DNA of 64,000 nt from Marchantia polymorpha subsp. ruderalis (GCA_037833965.1 AP031359.1:2972001-3036000), one strand, 5' to 3'. Positions 9,335-21,722 are shown, counted from the first letter of the stretch. Numbers and translations: made by a program. Notes: a model not told the origin generated them from the sequence alone.

Positions 9335-12125
9335 ATGTCGAAATCGATGAGGCTGCGGATGGTGCCACTCAAGCTCCCGCAGAATGGGTTGCGTGCTTTT
9401 GAGGAACGGCTGATTGCAAGGAAACTTGAGTTCTTGCTTTGGGGATGGAATTACGTGTGCGTAGACATGGTGCGCGAATGGTTGGACGAGGAGCGACCAC
9501 CTACGCGCGGATTGCGTCCGCACGTAGATAGATGGACTGTCCACGATTGGGCACAAGCATTTGGGAGGTGCGCAGGTGACGACAGGTACCTCCTATTCGA
9601 GAGTGAGAGCGTCAAGGTAACGAAGCAGGACGAAGCCTCCTTCGTGGAATTGTTCAAGCGGGAGAGGTCTTCCAAGAACGGGTACAAGATCCGCGACTAC
9701 AAAGATCGTTTCCGCAGGACTGTAGCGATGGCGGTGTTGCAATTGTTGCAACCGCACCGCACTACGTACATCACGTTGTGGCAGGTATCTTTTGTAGAGC
9801 TCACATTGGCCAGAGCTCCAGTTCACTGGTCGCGTATCCTACATAGAGTGATGCGACAGCATGCGTTTGAGGAGCGGGGAGGAACTCTCAATCACCTCTC
9901 CCCCTTCTTGATAAACTTTTATCGGGAGATGAATTGTTTAACCGCGGCAGAGCGTGCTCGATTTCCGCCATTGTCAGTCGACCATCCCGGGAGGTATGTG
10001 CGGGATAACGAGGTAGACACCGACGCGGAGGATTCGCCAACTTCCACTCCACCGACTCAACAGGATACGGGAAGAGACACACCCGCAGCGAGAGTGCCGC
10101 GGAAGCGAAGATGGAGAGAGGAACCGGAGAGAGAGCAACATCGAGAACCCACTACTCTCATACGGAAGCGGCCACTGCACGAAGTTTGCAGCCGGCCGAA
10201 GCAGAAGGCGCGCAGGCTTGTGTTACCAGCCAGCAGCGCGGAAACGGCGACGATCGCCACAGAGAAAGGAAGTTCGTCCTCGGAGAAGGATGGGACTGCG
10301 CGGACGTCCGCAGGAGCGGTGGACCACGCTACGCCTTCGGCGGACGAGAGACGGCCATCAGGTCAGGAGTTACCACGTGCGGTGCGGACGAGTGTGCCGC
10401 CTACGCATAGGCGACTCCCTGTGGATAGGCGACCCCTTGCGGACGTGGACCTCCGCCTACGCATAGGCAGAAAAAGTTCGCCTACGCATAGGCGGCCGCC
10501 TACGCCTAGGCAGGACTCACCCCCAGTACAACGCAGGAAGGGGAAGGAGCCGGCGGAATATCCGCCTTCGGCTGAAGGGCCTTCGGGGCAAGGCCCTCCG
10601 GTGGAAAGAGCGCCGGGATTTGCGCCTTCGGCGCCAGGGCCTTCGAGCCAACGAGTTACAGGCAGACAGCCGGCGGAAGCCACACCTTCGGCGGGAAATC
10701 CGCCGGAAGATGCGCCTTCGGCGGAAGGGCCTTCGGGCCAAGGAACATCGGGCGGGCCGCCTTCGGCATTGCGCCTTCGGCGGGTGAAGCGCCGGGATTT
10801 GGGCCTACGCGTAGGCCGGACGCATCCCTCGCGCAGAACCTAAGGGGGGAGCAGGACCGATCAAGGGAGCAGGACCTAACGGAGGAGCGGATTGTCTGTC
10901 CGCAGGATGAAATTCGTGCGCGCGATGCACAATTACACCCTGCGCAAACACACTCCGCACGATCGCCTTCGGCGGTAGACGCCGGCGGCGAAGAAGTTAC
11001 GATCGACGCACGGCAGGCGGACAATAGAGATGTGGCACGGACACATTCACCCACCGCCTTGAACATTTTAGTAGGGAGCAGTGAGGCGGCAGGAGCGCAG
11101 ACCACTCGCAGCCCCACTCTGGCCAGTCGCCGACGCAATCAATGGCGACCGAAATCCTCCATTTGGAGGATGATGAAGAAGCAAGATCCACGAAATTAGT
11201 GTCGGGATCGGGATCCACCGAGGAGGAGGAGGAGGAATTAGTTGGTGCGCCGGCGGCAGCGCTCTGTGAGCAGGTCGTACCTCTGCTGAGGTACTTGGAT
11301 CGCAAGATGGAGAAATACGCGGATCCTCGCCAGCCTGGGTCCTACGTCGAGTTAGTGCGCAGGCGAACTCGCACTAAAGTCCACACCAGCAAGTTGCTAG
11401 CTCGGATGGACCGGGAACTTAAGGAACTGCGAGAGAAGCATGAATGCTTGTGGGGTCAGTACAATCTCAATTAGAAATTGTACAAACACTACGACAAGGT
11501 GAAGGATGGGAGACTGGAAGAGCTCACAAAGGAGCAGGTGAAGGTCACGGAAGCACTGATTTCTGAGAAGACTCAGAATCGGGTTTTATTAGAGGAGCTC
11601 GTGCGACAGACGCGGTTGTTAGAGCAGTGTCAGCTCACACGACAGGCGGATGAGGAATTAATCCGCAGGCTGCAATCCGAGTGCGGGGAATTGAGGGCAA
11701 AGCGTGCGGAGGCCAAATCGCAGTTGCTAGTAATTGAAGACGATCGCCGACGAGAGGCAGATCGCACGAAGGAAGAGATGGTGAGGCGAGTCACCCACTG
11801 TCTCAAGGGCTACGCCCACTGGGAAGTGGCGGCGCAGGAGAGACTCACACTGCGGAAGTTAGAGCTTCGTGCAGCCGGGTTGTTGACGGGTGACAGTTGG
11901 AGTCGGCGACGGGTAGCGAAGAAGTTAGATTCTTTTCTGTCAAAGGCGCGAGACACCATGGCCACCCTTGAGACGGAGGTTTCCGCGGTGTTGCGGCGTT
12001 TGGGAATGCGCAGTCGAGCTGAGGATTGGCAGGGTAGAGAATTAGTGCGCGGCAGTACGTCGCGCTGGAGGCGAAGCACAGGTTCCGCGGAGTGTAGTGT
12101 AGCGTGGTTCCGTGCCGGCGTGTAG
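9335..12125 (+). pseudogene. N4 element protein (N-domain, linker, coiled coil), frameshifted
   Basis: One family protein now split in three frames. The first frame runs from Met 9335 (MSKSMRLRMVPLKLPQNGL) to 10843. It holds the N-terminal domain (LEFLLWGWNYVCVDMV, SSKNGYKIRDYKDRF, GGTLNHLSPFLINFY, DHPGRYVRDNEVDTDAED) and the linker (PPSAEGPSGQGP). A frameshift near 10840 and another near 11100 lead into 11142-11474 (acidic segment; VVPLLRYLDRKMEKYADPRQPGSYVELVRRRTRTKVHTSKLLARMD). A TAG at 11472-11474 replaces a Gln/Lys codon of other copies, and the coiled coil (LVRQTRLLEQCQLTRQADEE) runs 11478-12125 to FRAGV. No CCHC knuckle, protease, polymerase or transposase motif is visible. Confidence 0.78.
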
Positions 12126-13088
12126 CGTAGTGCAGTGTAGTGCTAGTTAGGACTTAGAAGGTTTAAAGTAGTTCAAGGCGTCTTGCCTTGGGACTTTTCC
12201 CAATTTTGGAACTGCAGATCAGGAACCCATTTTCTCTGCGTGTTTGTGTCCTTAGTTCTGTCACCACGCAAGAGAGGCTACAACTTGGCGTTCTGCATTT
12301 TGTGGCTGAAGGCCTGCGGCCGAATGTTCAGAGCTAGTACATTGGTTAGAGACTTGAGTAGTTCGGATCTACACCTGCGGGTGATTGCCGATGCTCAGAG
12401 CCAGTCACTAGTTAGATACTTGAATAGTTTCGCCCCTACACCTTCGAGTGTTTGACCCTGATTGTACTCCTTCGGGATTTTTCCCCTGAATGCCAAAGTG
12501 AAGTTTTGCTACTTCGTGTAAGCCTTGGTTGTAAATTCAGGTTACGCTGCAGCAGGTGCCTTAAGGGTAACCCCTGTAGGCACGGAAGGGCTCACTGTTT
12601 CTCAGTGAGCCCTTCCGTGCGGACCTGTGTTCTCTGCGCGTTTTGTGAGTTGCGAGTGTTGTTCACCGCGTATGAGTGACTTCGATCCGAAGTAGGAAGT
12701 CCAATCCGGGTTTCCCACACTAGCAGAAAGCTAGTGGAAGGGTTGTAAAAGCCGGAGTTGGGAGTCACTACCCGCAGCTTCGCTGAGTGCTTGCGAGAGA
12801 CTTTCCCCCTGAATTCTTGAGTAGAGGTCCTAACGGATCTCTGGGTTGTGTTTCTGTAGTTTCAGGTGTGTGTGTGTGTGTCTGTGTGTGTTACGCTGCA
12901 CTGTGCGACCTCCGAGTGAGCTCCGAGTGGACATTTGCAGTATTTCTGGGAGTGACAATCGCCTGAGAATTCAAACTCCTCAATAGTCTGTTAAATGTGA
13001 CACTTTGTACCCTATGTGTTCCTCTGTCCCTGTGGGTTCGACCTTTCTACCACTATATTCCAGTTTTAGCCTTTAGTGGGTTATTACA
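12126..13088 (+). other. N4 3' noncoding region (putative R-U5-like)
   Basis: About 0.96 kb after the gene stop. A TATA-like TTTAAAG stands at 12162-12168, and a sequence conserved in all copies follows (TTCAAGGCGTCTTGCCTTGGG, an inverted repeat around CAAGGCG/CGCCTTG). A (GT)n tract of variable length lies near 12865-12892 after TTTCAG. The last 40 bases (CAGTTTTAGCCTTTAGTGGGTTATTACA) are nearly invariant. No gene is seen. Confidence 0.6.
12162..12168 (+). promoter_or_regulatory. TATA-like motif, N4
   Basis: TTTAAAG 37 bases after the gene's stop codon, in the position where other copies have TATAAAG followed by TAGTTCAAGGCG. This copy carries one change from the consensus. Confidence 0.45.
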
Positions 13089-13680
13089 CGTCTTCTACAG
13101 CGTAACCTGAATTTACAACCAAGGTTTACTCGAAGTAACAAAACTTCACTTTGGCATTGAGGGGAAACATCCCGAAGGAGTACAAATAGGAACAATCACC
13201 CGAAGGTGTAAGGACGAACTGCTCAAGTATGTAACCAGTTACTAGCTCTAAGCATTCAGCAATCACCTGCAAGTGTAGATCCAAACTACTCAAGTATCTA
13301 ACCAGTACACTAGCTCTGAACATTCGGCCGAAGGCCTTTAGCTACAAAATGCGGTATCTTCGTCAAGCTGTAGCTCCTCTTGCGCGGTGACAGAACTAAG
13401 GACACAAACACGCAGAGAAAATGAGTTTGTGATCTGCACTTCCGAAACTGGAAGAATCCCAAGGCAAGACGCCTTGAACTACTTTATTGTAATAACCCAC
13501 TAAAGGCTAAAACTGCAATATAGTGGTAGAAAGGTCGAACCCATAGGGACAGAGGAACACACAGGGTACAAAGTGTCACGTTAACAGACTATTGAGGAGT
13601 TTGAATTCTCAGGCGACTGTCACTCCCAGAAATACTGCAAGTGTCCACTCGGAGCGCACTCGGAGGTCGCACAGTGCAGC

Positions 13681-13711
<31 letters not shown>

Positions 13712-14460
13712 CTGAAACTACAGAAACACAACCCAGAGATCCGTTAGGACCTCTACTCAAGATTTCAGGGGGGAAAAGTCTCTCGCGAGTACTCAGCGAA
13801 GCTGCAGGTAGTGACTCCCAACTCCGGCTTTTACAACACTTCCACTAGCTTGCTGCTAGTGTAGGAAACCCGGTTTGGACTGCCTACTTCGGATTGAAGT
13901 CACTCCTACGCGGTGAACAACACTCTCAACTCACAAAACGCGCAGAGAACACAGGTCCGCACTGAAGGACTCATTGTGAAACATTCCAGTAACACAACAA
14001 CAGTCTATTGAAGAGTTTGAATTCTCAGGCACTTGTCATTCCCAGAAATACTACAGGGGTTACCCTCAAGGCACCTGCTGCAGCGTAACCTGAATTTACA
14101 ACCAAGGCTTACACGAAGTAGCAAAACTTCACTTTGGCATTCAGGGGAAAAATCCCGAAGGAGTACAATCAGAAAGAAACACTCGAAGGTGTAGAGGCGA
14201 AACTGTTCAAGTATCTAACTAGTCACTGGCTCTGAGCATCGGCAGTCACCCGCAGGTGCAGTTCCGAACTACTCAAGTCTCTAACCAATGTACTAGCTCT
14301 AAACATTCGGCCGAAGGCCTTCAGCTACAAAATGCGGAACGCTAAGTTGTAACTCCTCGTGCGTGGTGACAGAACTAAGGACACAAACACGTAGAGAAAA
14401 TGAGTTCCTGATCTGCACTTCCGAAATTGGGAAAGAACCCCAGGCAAAACGCCTGGAACT

Positions 14461-14468
14461 ATTTTATA
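14461..14468 (-). promoter_or_regulatory. TATA box of N5 (TATAAAAT)
   Basis: The minus strand reads GGTATAAAATAG about 40 bases past the stop codon of the coiled-coil protein. This is the best TATA match in the family, and its position is conserved in nearly all copies. Confidence 0.55.
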
Positions 14469-14504
14469 CCTTCTAAGTCCTAACTAACACTACACTGTAC
14501 TATG

Positions 14505-17342
14505 CTACACGCCTGCACGGAACCACGCTACACTACACTCCGCGGAACCTGTGCTACGCCTCCTGCGCGACGGACTGCCGCGCACTAACTTCCTACCCTG
14601 CCAGTCTTCTGCTCGACTGCGCAGTCCCAGCCGCTGCAACGCCGCGGACACCTCCACTTCGAGAGCGGACATGGTATCCCGCGCCTTTGATAGAAAAGCG
14701 TCGAGCTTCTTTGCTACCTTCCGCCGACTCCTGCTGTCGCCTGTCAACAACCCGGCTGCGCGAAGTTCAAACTCACGTAATGTGAGTTTCTCCTGCGCCG
14801 CCACTTCCCAGTGGGCGTAGCCCTTGAGACAGTGGGCGACACGTCTCGCCGTCTCCTTCTTCGTGCAATCTGCCTCTCGCCTGCGATCCTCTTCAATTAC
14901 CACTAATTGCGATTCGGCCTCAGCACGCTGCGCTCTCAATTCGCCACACTCTGACTGTAGCCTGCGGATTAAATCCTCATCCGCCTGTCGTGCGAGCTGA
15001 CACTGCTCTAACAACCGCGTCTGTCGCACGAGCTTCTCTGACAAAATCCGATTCTGGGTCTACTGAGAAATGAGTGCTTCCATGACCTTCACCTGCTCCT
15101 TGATGAGCTCTTCCAGTTTCCCATCCCTCACCTTTTCGGAGTACTTGTAGAATTTCTGATTGAGGTTATACTGACCCCACAAGCATTCATGCTTCTCCTT
15201 CAATTCCCTCAGCTCCTGGTCCACTCTAGCTAGTAGCTTGCTGGTGTGGACTTTAGTGCGAGTCCGCCTGCGCACTAATTCGATGTAAGATCCCGGCTGA
15301 AGTGGGTCGGCGTATTTATCGAGTTTGCGATCCAAGTACCTCAGCAACAGAATCACCTGCTTAGAGAGCGCCGCCGCCGGCGCTCCAACAATTTCCTCCT
15401 CCTCCTCCTTGGTATCCCCTGCTCCTGACATTTCTTCGGTGGAGCCTCCGTCGTCATCATCCGAGTGAAGAATTTCAGTCGCCATTGATTGCGTCGGCGA
15501 CTGACCCGAGTGGGGCTGCACGTCGTCGACGTGTGCTGCCTGCGAAGGCACTGCTGCAGCCTCGATGCTCTTCGCCAAAATGTCTAAGGCGGTAGGCGAA
15601 TGTGCCCGTGCTACATCCCCATCGCCCGCTTGTTGGTCTTCTACCGTATCCGTTCTGCCGCCGACGTCCGCCGCCGAAGGCGATCGAGCGGAGGGTGGCT
15701 GCGCGGGGTTTGATTGCGCATCGCGCACCGAAATTTCATCCCGCGGACAGTCACTCCGCTCCTCTGTCCGTCGCTGCTCCCTCGCTCGGTCCGCGGGGGC
15801 TGTGCCTGGCCTGTGCGCAGGCGCAAATGCCGGCGCCTTGTCCGCCGCAGGCGCAGCGCCGCGGACGTCCATCGCCAAAGGCGACATGGCCGGGGGCCGC
15901 TCGCCCGATGTCCCTTGGCCCTGAGGCCCTACTGCCGAAGGCGCATCTACCGGCGGATTACCCGCCTATGGTGCGGCCTCCGCACGCTCCCTGCTCGTAT
16001 CTCCTCGGCTCGAAGGCCTTGGCGCCGAAGGCGCAAATCGCGGCGCGTTGTGCGCCGGAGGGTCTGGCCCCGAAGGCCGGTGTCTCGTAGGCGGATCTTC
16101 CGCCGGCTCCTTCCACTTCCTACGTTGGAATGGGGGCGATTCCTGCCTGTGCACAGGCGGCACGTGTGGAGGTGACCTGCGCACAGGCGGACTGCTTCTT
16201 CCCACGCGTAGGCGTAGGTCCACGTCCGCTTGTGGTCGCCTGTCCGCGGAGGCTCGTCCGTCTGCGGAGTCTCGTCTGTGCGCAAACGGAACACCTGTCC
16301 GCAACGCACGTGGTAACTCCGGAGGCCCTCGGCCCGTAGGCGGCCTCTCGTCCGTCGAGGGTGCAGTGCGGTCCATTGCTCCCTCGTTCCTCTCTGGCGA
16401 CGCACTTCCTTCCTCCGTCGCAATCGTCGCCGTGTCCGCGCTGTTGGCTGGTAACACCAGCCTGCGCACCTTCTGCTTCGGCCGGCTGTATGACTCGTAC
16501 AACGGCCGCGGTCGAATGGGAGCAGAGGGTTCTTGATGCTGCTCTTCTTCGGACTCCTCTCTCCATCGCCGCTTCCGCGGCGCCCGTGCTGCAGGAGTAT
16601 TCCTACCTTCGTCCCTCCTCCTTGACGAAGTAGAAGTCGGTGACTCCTCTGCATCAGTGTCGAACTCATTCTCCCGCACATACTTCCCAGGATGGTCGAC
16701 GGACAACGGTGGAAAACGCGCAAGCTCCGCCGCTTTCAAACAATTCCGCTGTCGATAAAAACTGATGAGGAAAGGAGAGAGATGGTTTAGAGTTCCCCCC
16801 CTCTCCTCAAAAGCGTGCTGTCGCATCACCCTGTGCAGGATGCTCGCCCAGTGAATTGGAGTTCCCTCGATGACACACTCCACAAAAGAAACCTGCCACA
16901 ATGTGATGTAGCAGGCGCGGTGTGGCTACAGTAATTGCAGCAGCGCCGCGGACAAAGTCCGGCGGAATCGATCCTTGTAATCGCGGGTCCTGTACCCATT
17001 CTTGGTAGACCTCCCGTTCTTGAACAGCTCCACAAATTGCGCCTCTTCCTGCTTGGTCACCTTGATGCTCTCACTATCGAAGAGGAGGTGCCCTGGCATG
17101 CTGGCACATCTCCCCAATGCCTACGCCCAATCTTGGACTGTCCACCGATCAACATGCGGACGCAATCCGCGCGAAGGTGGTCCCTGTGGCTCTAGCCACT
17201 CGCGCACCATATCCGCACAGATGTAGTTCCATCCCCATAGCAAGAAATCGAGCTTTCTTGCTATCAGGCGCTCCTCGAAAGCGCGCAGCCCGTTCTGTGG
17301 TAGACGGAGCGGCAGCATCCGCAATCGGCCCGGTCTCGTCAT
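14505..17342 (-). pseudogene. N5/N6 chimeric element protein, frameshifted
   Basis: Family protein with start Met at 17342 (MTRPGRLRMLPLRLPQNGL) and an open upstream extension to 17594. The N-terminal domain is readable in pieces (LDFLLWGWNYICADMVREWL; STKNGYRTRDYKDRF; GGTLNHLSPFLISFY). The linker runs through 15966-16700, with a frame break near 15930. The coiled-coil half follows in 14505-15887 with one stop near 15060 (LVRQTRLLEQCQLARQADEDLI; ends FRAGV). The gene and the 5' terminus at 18769 appear to come from N6, while the 3' terminus belongs to N5; the switch point within the gene cannot be seen by eye. Confidence 0.68.
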
Positions 17343-18769
17343 TGCGTTCTTGGAGTTCGCCCGCCCGCTCATTCTACTTCCGCTCCGCTCGAGCTCCTTT
17401 CTTCCTTGGCAAACTCTAATCGCCCTCAATTCCAAATCACGCGCACTCACTTCTCCCTCAATCACCAAGAAATCCTCTGCGCGGCGATGTCGAGAATGCT
17501 TAGCAACTAGCAGATGGACGCGCGCAGCTCGCACTAGAGAATGGAATCGCGAATTCAAGAATGGGACGCTCTCCGCCGCCCGGTCGAAGGTCATTGCGTT
17601 CTTGCTCGTGGAGTACGACTCAATTGATGGCCGCGCCGGCTCTACGCTGAAACGGTCTCCGCTCTCATGCGCGGCTTCACGCTCCGCCGTCGCCGATTAA
17701 ACTCTCACGCTCGAATTGGCGAATTTGAACTCCGCGAGCGTACTACGCCGCGGACATGGGTGCGCAGCGCCGAAGGCGGATTTTCCGCCTTGCGCGGTAC
17801 ACTCGTTCGTACCGCTCCTCAGCCAATCCTCTTCTGCCTCGGCGCGTGTGTCCGCACGTCGGACAAAAGTTCAACTCCCGCCTGCGCGCAGGCGCGGAAC
17901 TTCATCCTCCTGTGCACAGGCGCTCGCCTGTGCGCAGGCGAAGTCCGTCCGCGGCGATGCGCTGGCGCGGAAGGCGTTGACCGTGGTCAACCGTCTCCGT
18001 CCAGACTGTCCGTTCCTTGTCTCTTCGTCGGCGCCTCCGCCGCCGCAACTCCGTCCGTCCAAGAGCGCATCCATCCGTCCTGTCCGTACGGTCCGTACGG
18101 ATTTTACTATTCTGGCGGCTCCTTGCTCGTCCGCGGCGTGCGCTGGCGCAGAAGGCGCTGTACAATTTCTACCTCACAAGGCGCATTTCTAGGGCCAAAG
18201 GCGGATTTCCCGCCGACGCCGAAGCGCCTGTGCACAGGCGCACGCCTGTGCGTAGGCGAACTTCGCGCCTACCTCAAACCCCATTTCGCCTGTGCGCAGG
18301 CGAACTTCCTTCGTCCGCGCATAGGACAAAACTTCTCCGCCTGTGCGCAGGCGAAGAGCTGAGTATTTTACAACCTTCATAACTCCCGGAGTCCTTATCC
18401 GCTGTTGGCGTTCTTGGGCTCGTTGGAATCAGTGCGTCGAGCTCTTTCCAACGAGATCCTAACTAAGTCAAGGCGTCCGGGGGTTCACCTAAATATGAAG
18501 GATTTCCCTATCGCCGCGGACGGAGCGCCGAAGGCGGATTTTGCGCCTTGCGCCGTAGGGATCCTAACTGCAGAGCTCGCAAGGAGGGTGGTACCATTCC
18601 TTACTGCTGCACCCCACTCCTAGATTCTACGAGATTCCTCGAGAATCTCTGCGATCTTCCGAATTCACTCTGTTTTGATGCACCGAAGGCTATTTACATT
18701 GCTGCCAGGGTACAGTTTTTTCCAAAAATGTTTTAATTTCCTCAAAATTACCAAAAGTGGGGTACCACA
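17343..18769 (-). other. N6 5' leader and orphan 5' terminus
   Basis: A family leader ending at 18769 (GGGGTACCACA). The next five bases are CGCTC, which do not match TTTAT before 13488, so this terminus does not pair with that 3' end. Hairpins here are the GC variant CGCCTGTGCGCAGGCG (for example 17925-17940, 6-bp stem, TGCG loop). The frame up to 17594 upstream of the family Met is open. No other gene is seen. Confidence 0.65.
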
Positions 18770-20115
18770 CGCTCCCTACTCAAAACTCGTGGACCCGAAG
18801 TCCCTAGCGCCGAAGGCGCAAATCGCGGCGCGTTGTACGCCGGAGGGTCTGGTCCCGAAGGCCCTTGACCCGAAGGCGGATCTTCCGCCGGCTCCTTCCC
18901 CTTCCTACGTTGTATCGGGGGTGAATCCTGCCTGTGCGTAGGCGGCCGCCTGTGCGTAGGCGAACTTTCTCTGCCTACGCGTAGGCGGAGGTCCACGTCC
19001 GCTTGAGGTCGCCTATCCGCTGAAACTCGCCTGTGCGTAGGCGGTACACTCGTCCGCATCGCACGTGGTAACTCCGGAGGCCCTTGGCCCGAAGGCCGCC
19101 TCTCGTCCGTCGGAGGCGTAGCGTGGTCCGCCGCTCCTGCGGACGTCCACGCTCTCTCGATCCTCTCCGGCGAAGCACTTCCCTTCTCCGTGGCGATCGT
19201 CGCCGTGTCCGCGCTGCTGGCTGGTAACACAAGCCTGCGCGCCTTCTGCTTCGGCCGGCTGCACACTTCGTGCAGTGGCCGCTGTCGTATGGGAGCAGTG
19301 GGTTCTCGATGCTGCTCCTCCTCGGACTCCTCTCTCCATCGACGCTTCCGCGGCACTCTTGCTGCGGGTGTGCTTCTTCCCTCGTCCCTCTGTGTTGGCG
19401 GAGTAGAAGCTGGTGAATCCTCTGCATCGGTGTCGACCTCGTTATCCCGCACATACTTCCCGGGATGGTCGACGGACAATGGCGGAAAGCGAGCGAGCTC
19501 CGCCACGGTCAAACAATTCCTCTGACGATAGAAATTGATCAAGAAAGTGGAGAGGTGATTGAGAGTTCCCCCCTTCTCCTCGAATGCGTGCTGTCGCATC
19601 ACTCTGTGCAGGATGCTCGCCCAGTGAACTGGAGCTCCCTCCAAGATGAGCTCCACAAAAGAAACCTGCCACAAGGTGATGTAGGAGGTGCGGTGTGGCT
19701 GCAGCAATTGCAGCAGCGCTGCGGCTAAAGTTCGGCGGAAGCGATCTTTGTAGTCGCGGGTCTTGTACCCATTCTTGGTAGACCTCTCCCGTTTGAACAA
19801 TTCCACAAATTGCACCTCGTCCTGCTTCGACACCTTGACGCTCTCACTATCAAAGAGGAGGTATCCTTCGATGCCGGCACACCTCCCCAATGCTTGCGCC
19901 CAATCTTGGACGGTCCACCGATCGACATGCGGACGCAATCCGCGCGTAGGTGGTCACTGTGGTTCCAGCCATTCGCGCACCATGTCCACACAAATGTAAT
20001 TCCATCCCCACAGCAAGAAATCGAGCTTTGTTGCAATCAGCCGTTCCTCGTAGGCACGCAACCCGTTCTGTGGAAGCCGGAGCGGCAGCATCCGCAATCT
20101 GTTCAGCTTCGACAT
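18770..20115 (-). pseudogene. N5 element protein, N-terminal half only
   Basis: Start Met at 20115 (MSKLNRLRMLPLRLPQNGL), with an open extension to 20367. The N-terminal domain and linker are well kept: from about 19938 down to 18770 one frame runs through WTVQDWAQALGRCAG, STKNGYKTRDYKDRF, GGTLNHLSTFLINFY and the PSGQGP-type linker. One stop near 19955 separates the first part (ends MVREWLEPQ). It is cut at 18770 after VLSRER by the N6 terminus. Its coiled-coil half is missing, which is consistent with a deletion between N5 and N6 homologous sequence. Confidence 0.7.
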
Positions 20116-21722
20116 TGCGTTCTTGAAATTAGCTTGCTCGCTAGTTCTCTCTCTGCTCCGCTTGAGCTCCTTGCTCCCTCTGCAAACTCTAATCTCACTC
20201 AATTCCAAATCGCGCTCACTCAATTCTCTCTCAATCAACAAGTAATCCTCCGCGCGGCGATGTCTGGAATGTTTAACAGCTAGCAGGTGGACGCGCGCGG
20301 CTCGCAATAGAAAATGAAATCGCGAATTCAAGAATGGGGCGCCCTCCGTCTCCTGGTCAAAGGTCATGGTCGGCTCTCGGTCGTGAGGGTCGAATCACTT
20401 GATGGCCGCGCCGGCTCTGCGCTAAAACGGTCTCCACTCTCACGCGCGGCTTCACGCTCCGCCGACGCCGATTTAACTCACACGCTCGAATTGGCAAATT
20501 TGAACTCCGCTAGCGTACTACGCCGCGGACATGGGTGCGCAGCGCCGAAGGCGGATTTCTCGCCTTGCGCGCTACACTCGTTCGTACCACTCTTCGGCCA
20601 ATCCTCCTCCGCCGAAGGCGATCGTCCGCGCATCAGACAAAAGTTGAACTCCCTTCTGCGTAGGCGGAATCTCCGGCAGAATCTTCGCCGGCGCGGGACT
20701 TCATCTGCCTGTGCGTAGGCGAATTCCGTCCGCGCTGCTGCGCTGGCGCCGAAGGCGTTGACCGCGGTCAACAGGCTCCGTCCAGTCTGTCCATTTCTTG
20801 CCTCTTGTAATAACCCACCAAAGGCTAAAACTGCAGTATGGTGGTAAAAAGATCGAACCCACAGGGACAGAGGCAACACACAGAGTAAAAGTGTCACGTT
20901 TAACAGACTTTTGTAGAGTTTGAATTCTAGGCGACTGTCACTCCCAGAAATACTGCAGTGCTCGACTCGGAGGCTCGACTCGGAGGAGGATCTCAACTCG
21001 GAGGATGCTCGGAGGATGCACGGTACAGCGTGGTCACTCAACACACACACACACACACCTGAAACTGGCAAAAAGCACAACTCGGAGGTCGGTCAGGACC
21101 TCCGCTTCGGATTTCAGGAGGAAAGTGTCTCACAAGTTCACTCAGAGGTTCTGCAGGTAGTGCCTCCCACTCCGGCTTTTACTGCCCTTCCGCCAGGAAC
21201 TAGCGGGGGTACCCGGACTGGACTTCCCACTTCGGAACGAAGCCTCTACATACGCCGTGGACGTCACCCTCGACTATCACACCAAACGCAGGGAGTGCAG
21301 ACCCGACTGAGAACTTACTGAAAACACGATCCAGTAACACACACACAACCTGAATTACAAACCAAGGTTTACACGAAGTAATGAAACTTCACATTGGCAT
21401 TCAGGGGAAACTTCCCGTAGGAGTACAATCAGGATATGTCACTCGAAGGAGTAAAGGGGAACTGTTCAAGTATCTAACTCGCAGCCGGCTCTGAGCATCA
21501 GAAATCACCCGCAGGTGCAGATCCGCACTACTCAAGTCTCTAACCGGGTGCTAGCTCTTAACATTCAGCCGAAGGCCTTCAACTACAACATACGGTAACT
21601 TCGCTATGCTGCAGCTTCTCTACGTGGTGCCAGGACCAAAATGCACAAACACGCCAAGAAAGTGAGTTCCTGATCTGCACTTCCGAAACTGGAAGAGTCC
21701 CAAGGCAAAACGCCTTGATCTA

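Larger units (their letters stand above)
8221..13088 (+). mobile_element. N4: complete element, plus strand, 4868 bp
   Basis: An uninterrupted element. It starts TGTGGTACCCCACTTTTGG at 8221 and ends GTGGGTTATTACA at 13088. The perfect 5-bp target duplication CGTCT lies at 8216-8220 and 13089-13093. It sits in the 3' noncoding part of N3, in opposite orientation. In order it contains a leader of about 1.1 kb rich in CGCCTACGCATAGGCG hairpins, the element gene (broken), a TATA-like motif at 12162, and about 0.9 kb of 3' noncoding sequence with a (GT)n tract near 12865-12892. The first and last kilobase do not resemble each other, so it has no LTRs. Confidence 0.92.

Noticed and set aside
8221-13088. 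CACTA, Mutator or hAT DNA transposon
   Set aside because: The 5-bp duplication and TG...CA ends do not fit CACTA (3 bp), hAT (8 bp) or Mutator (about 9 bp), and no transposase motif is visible.
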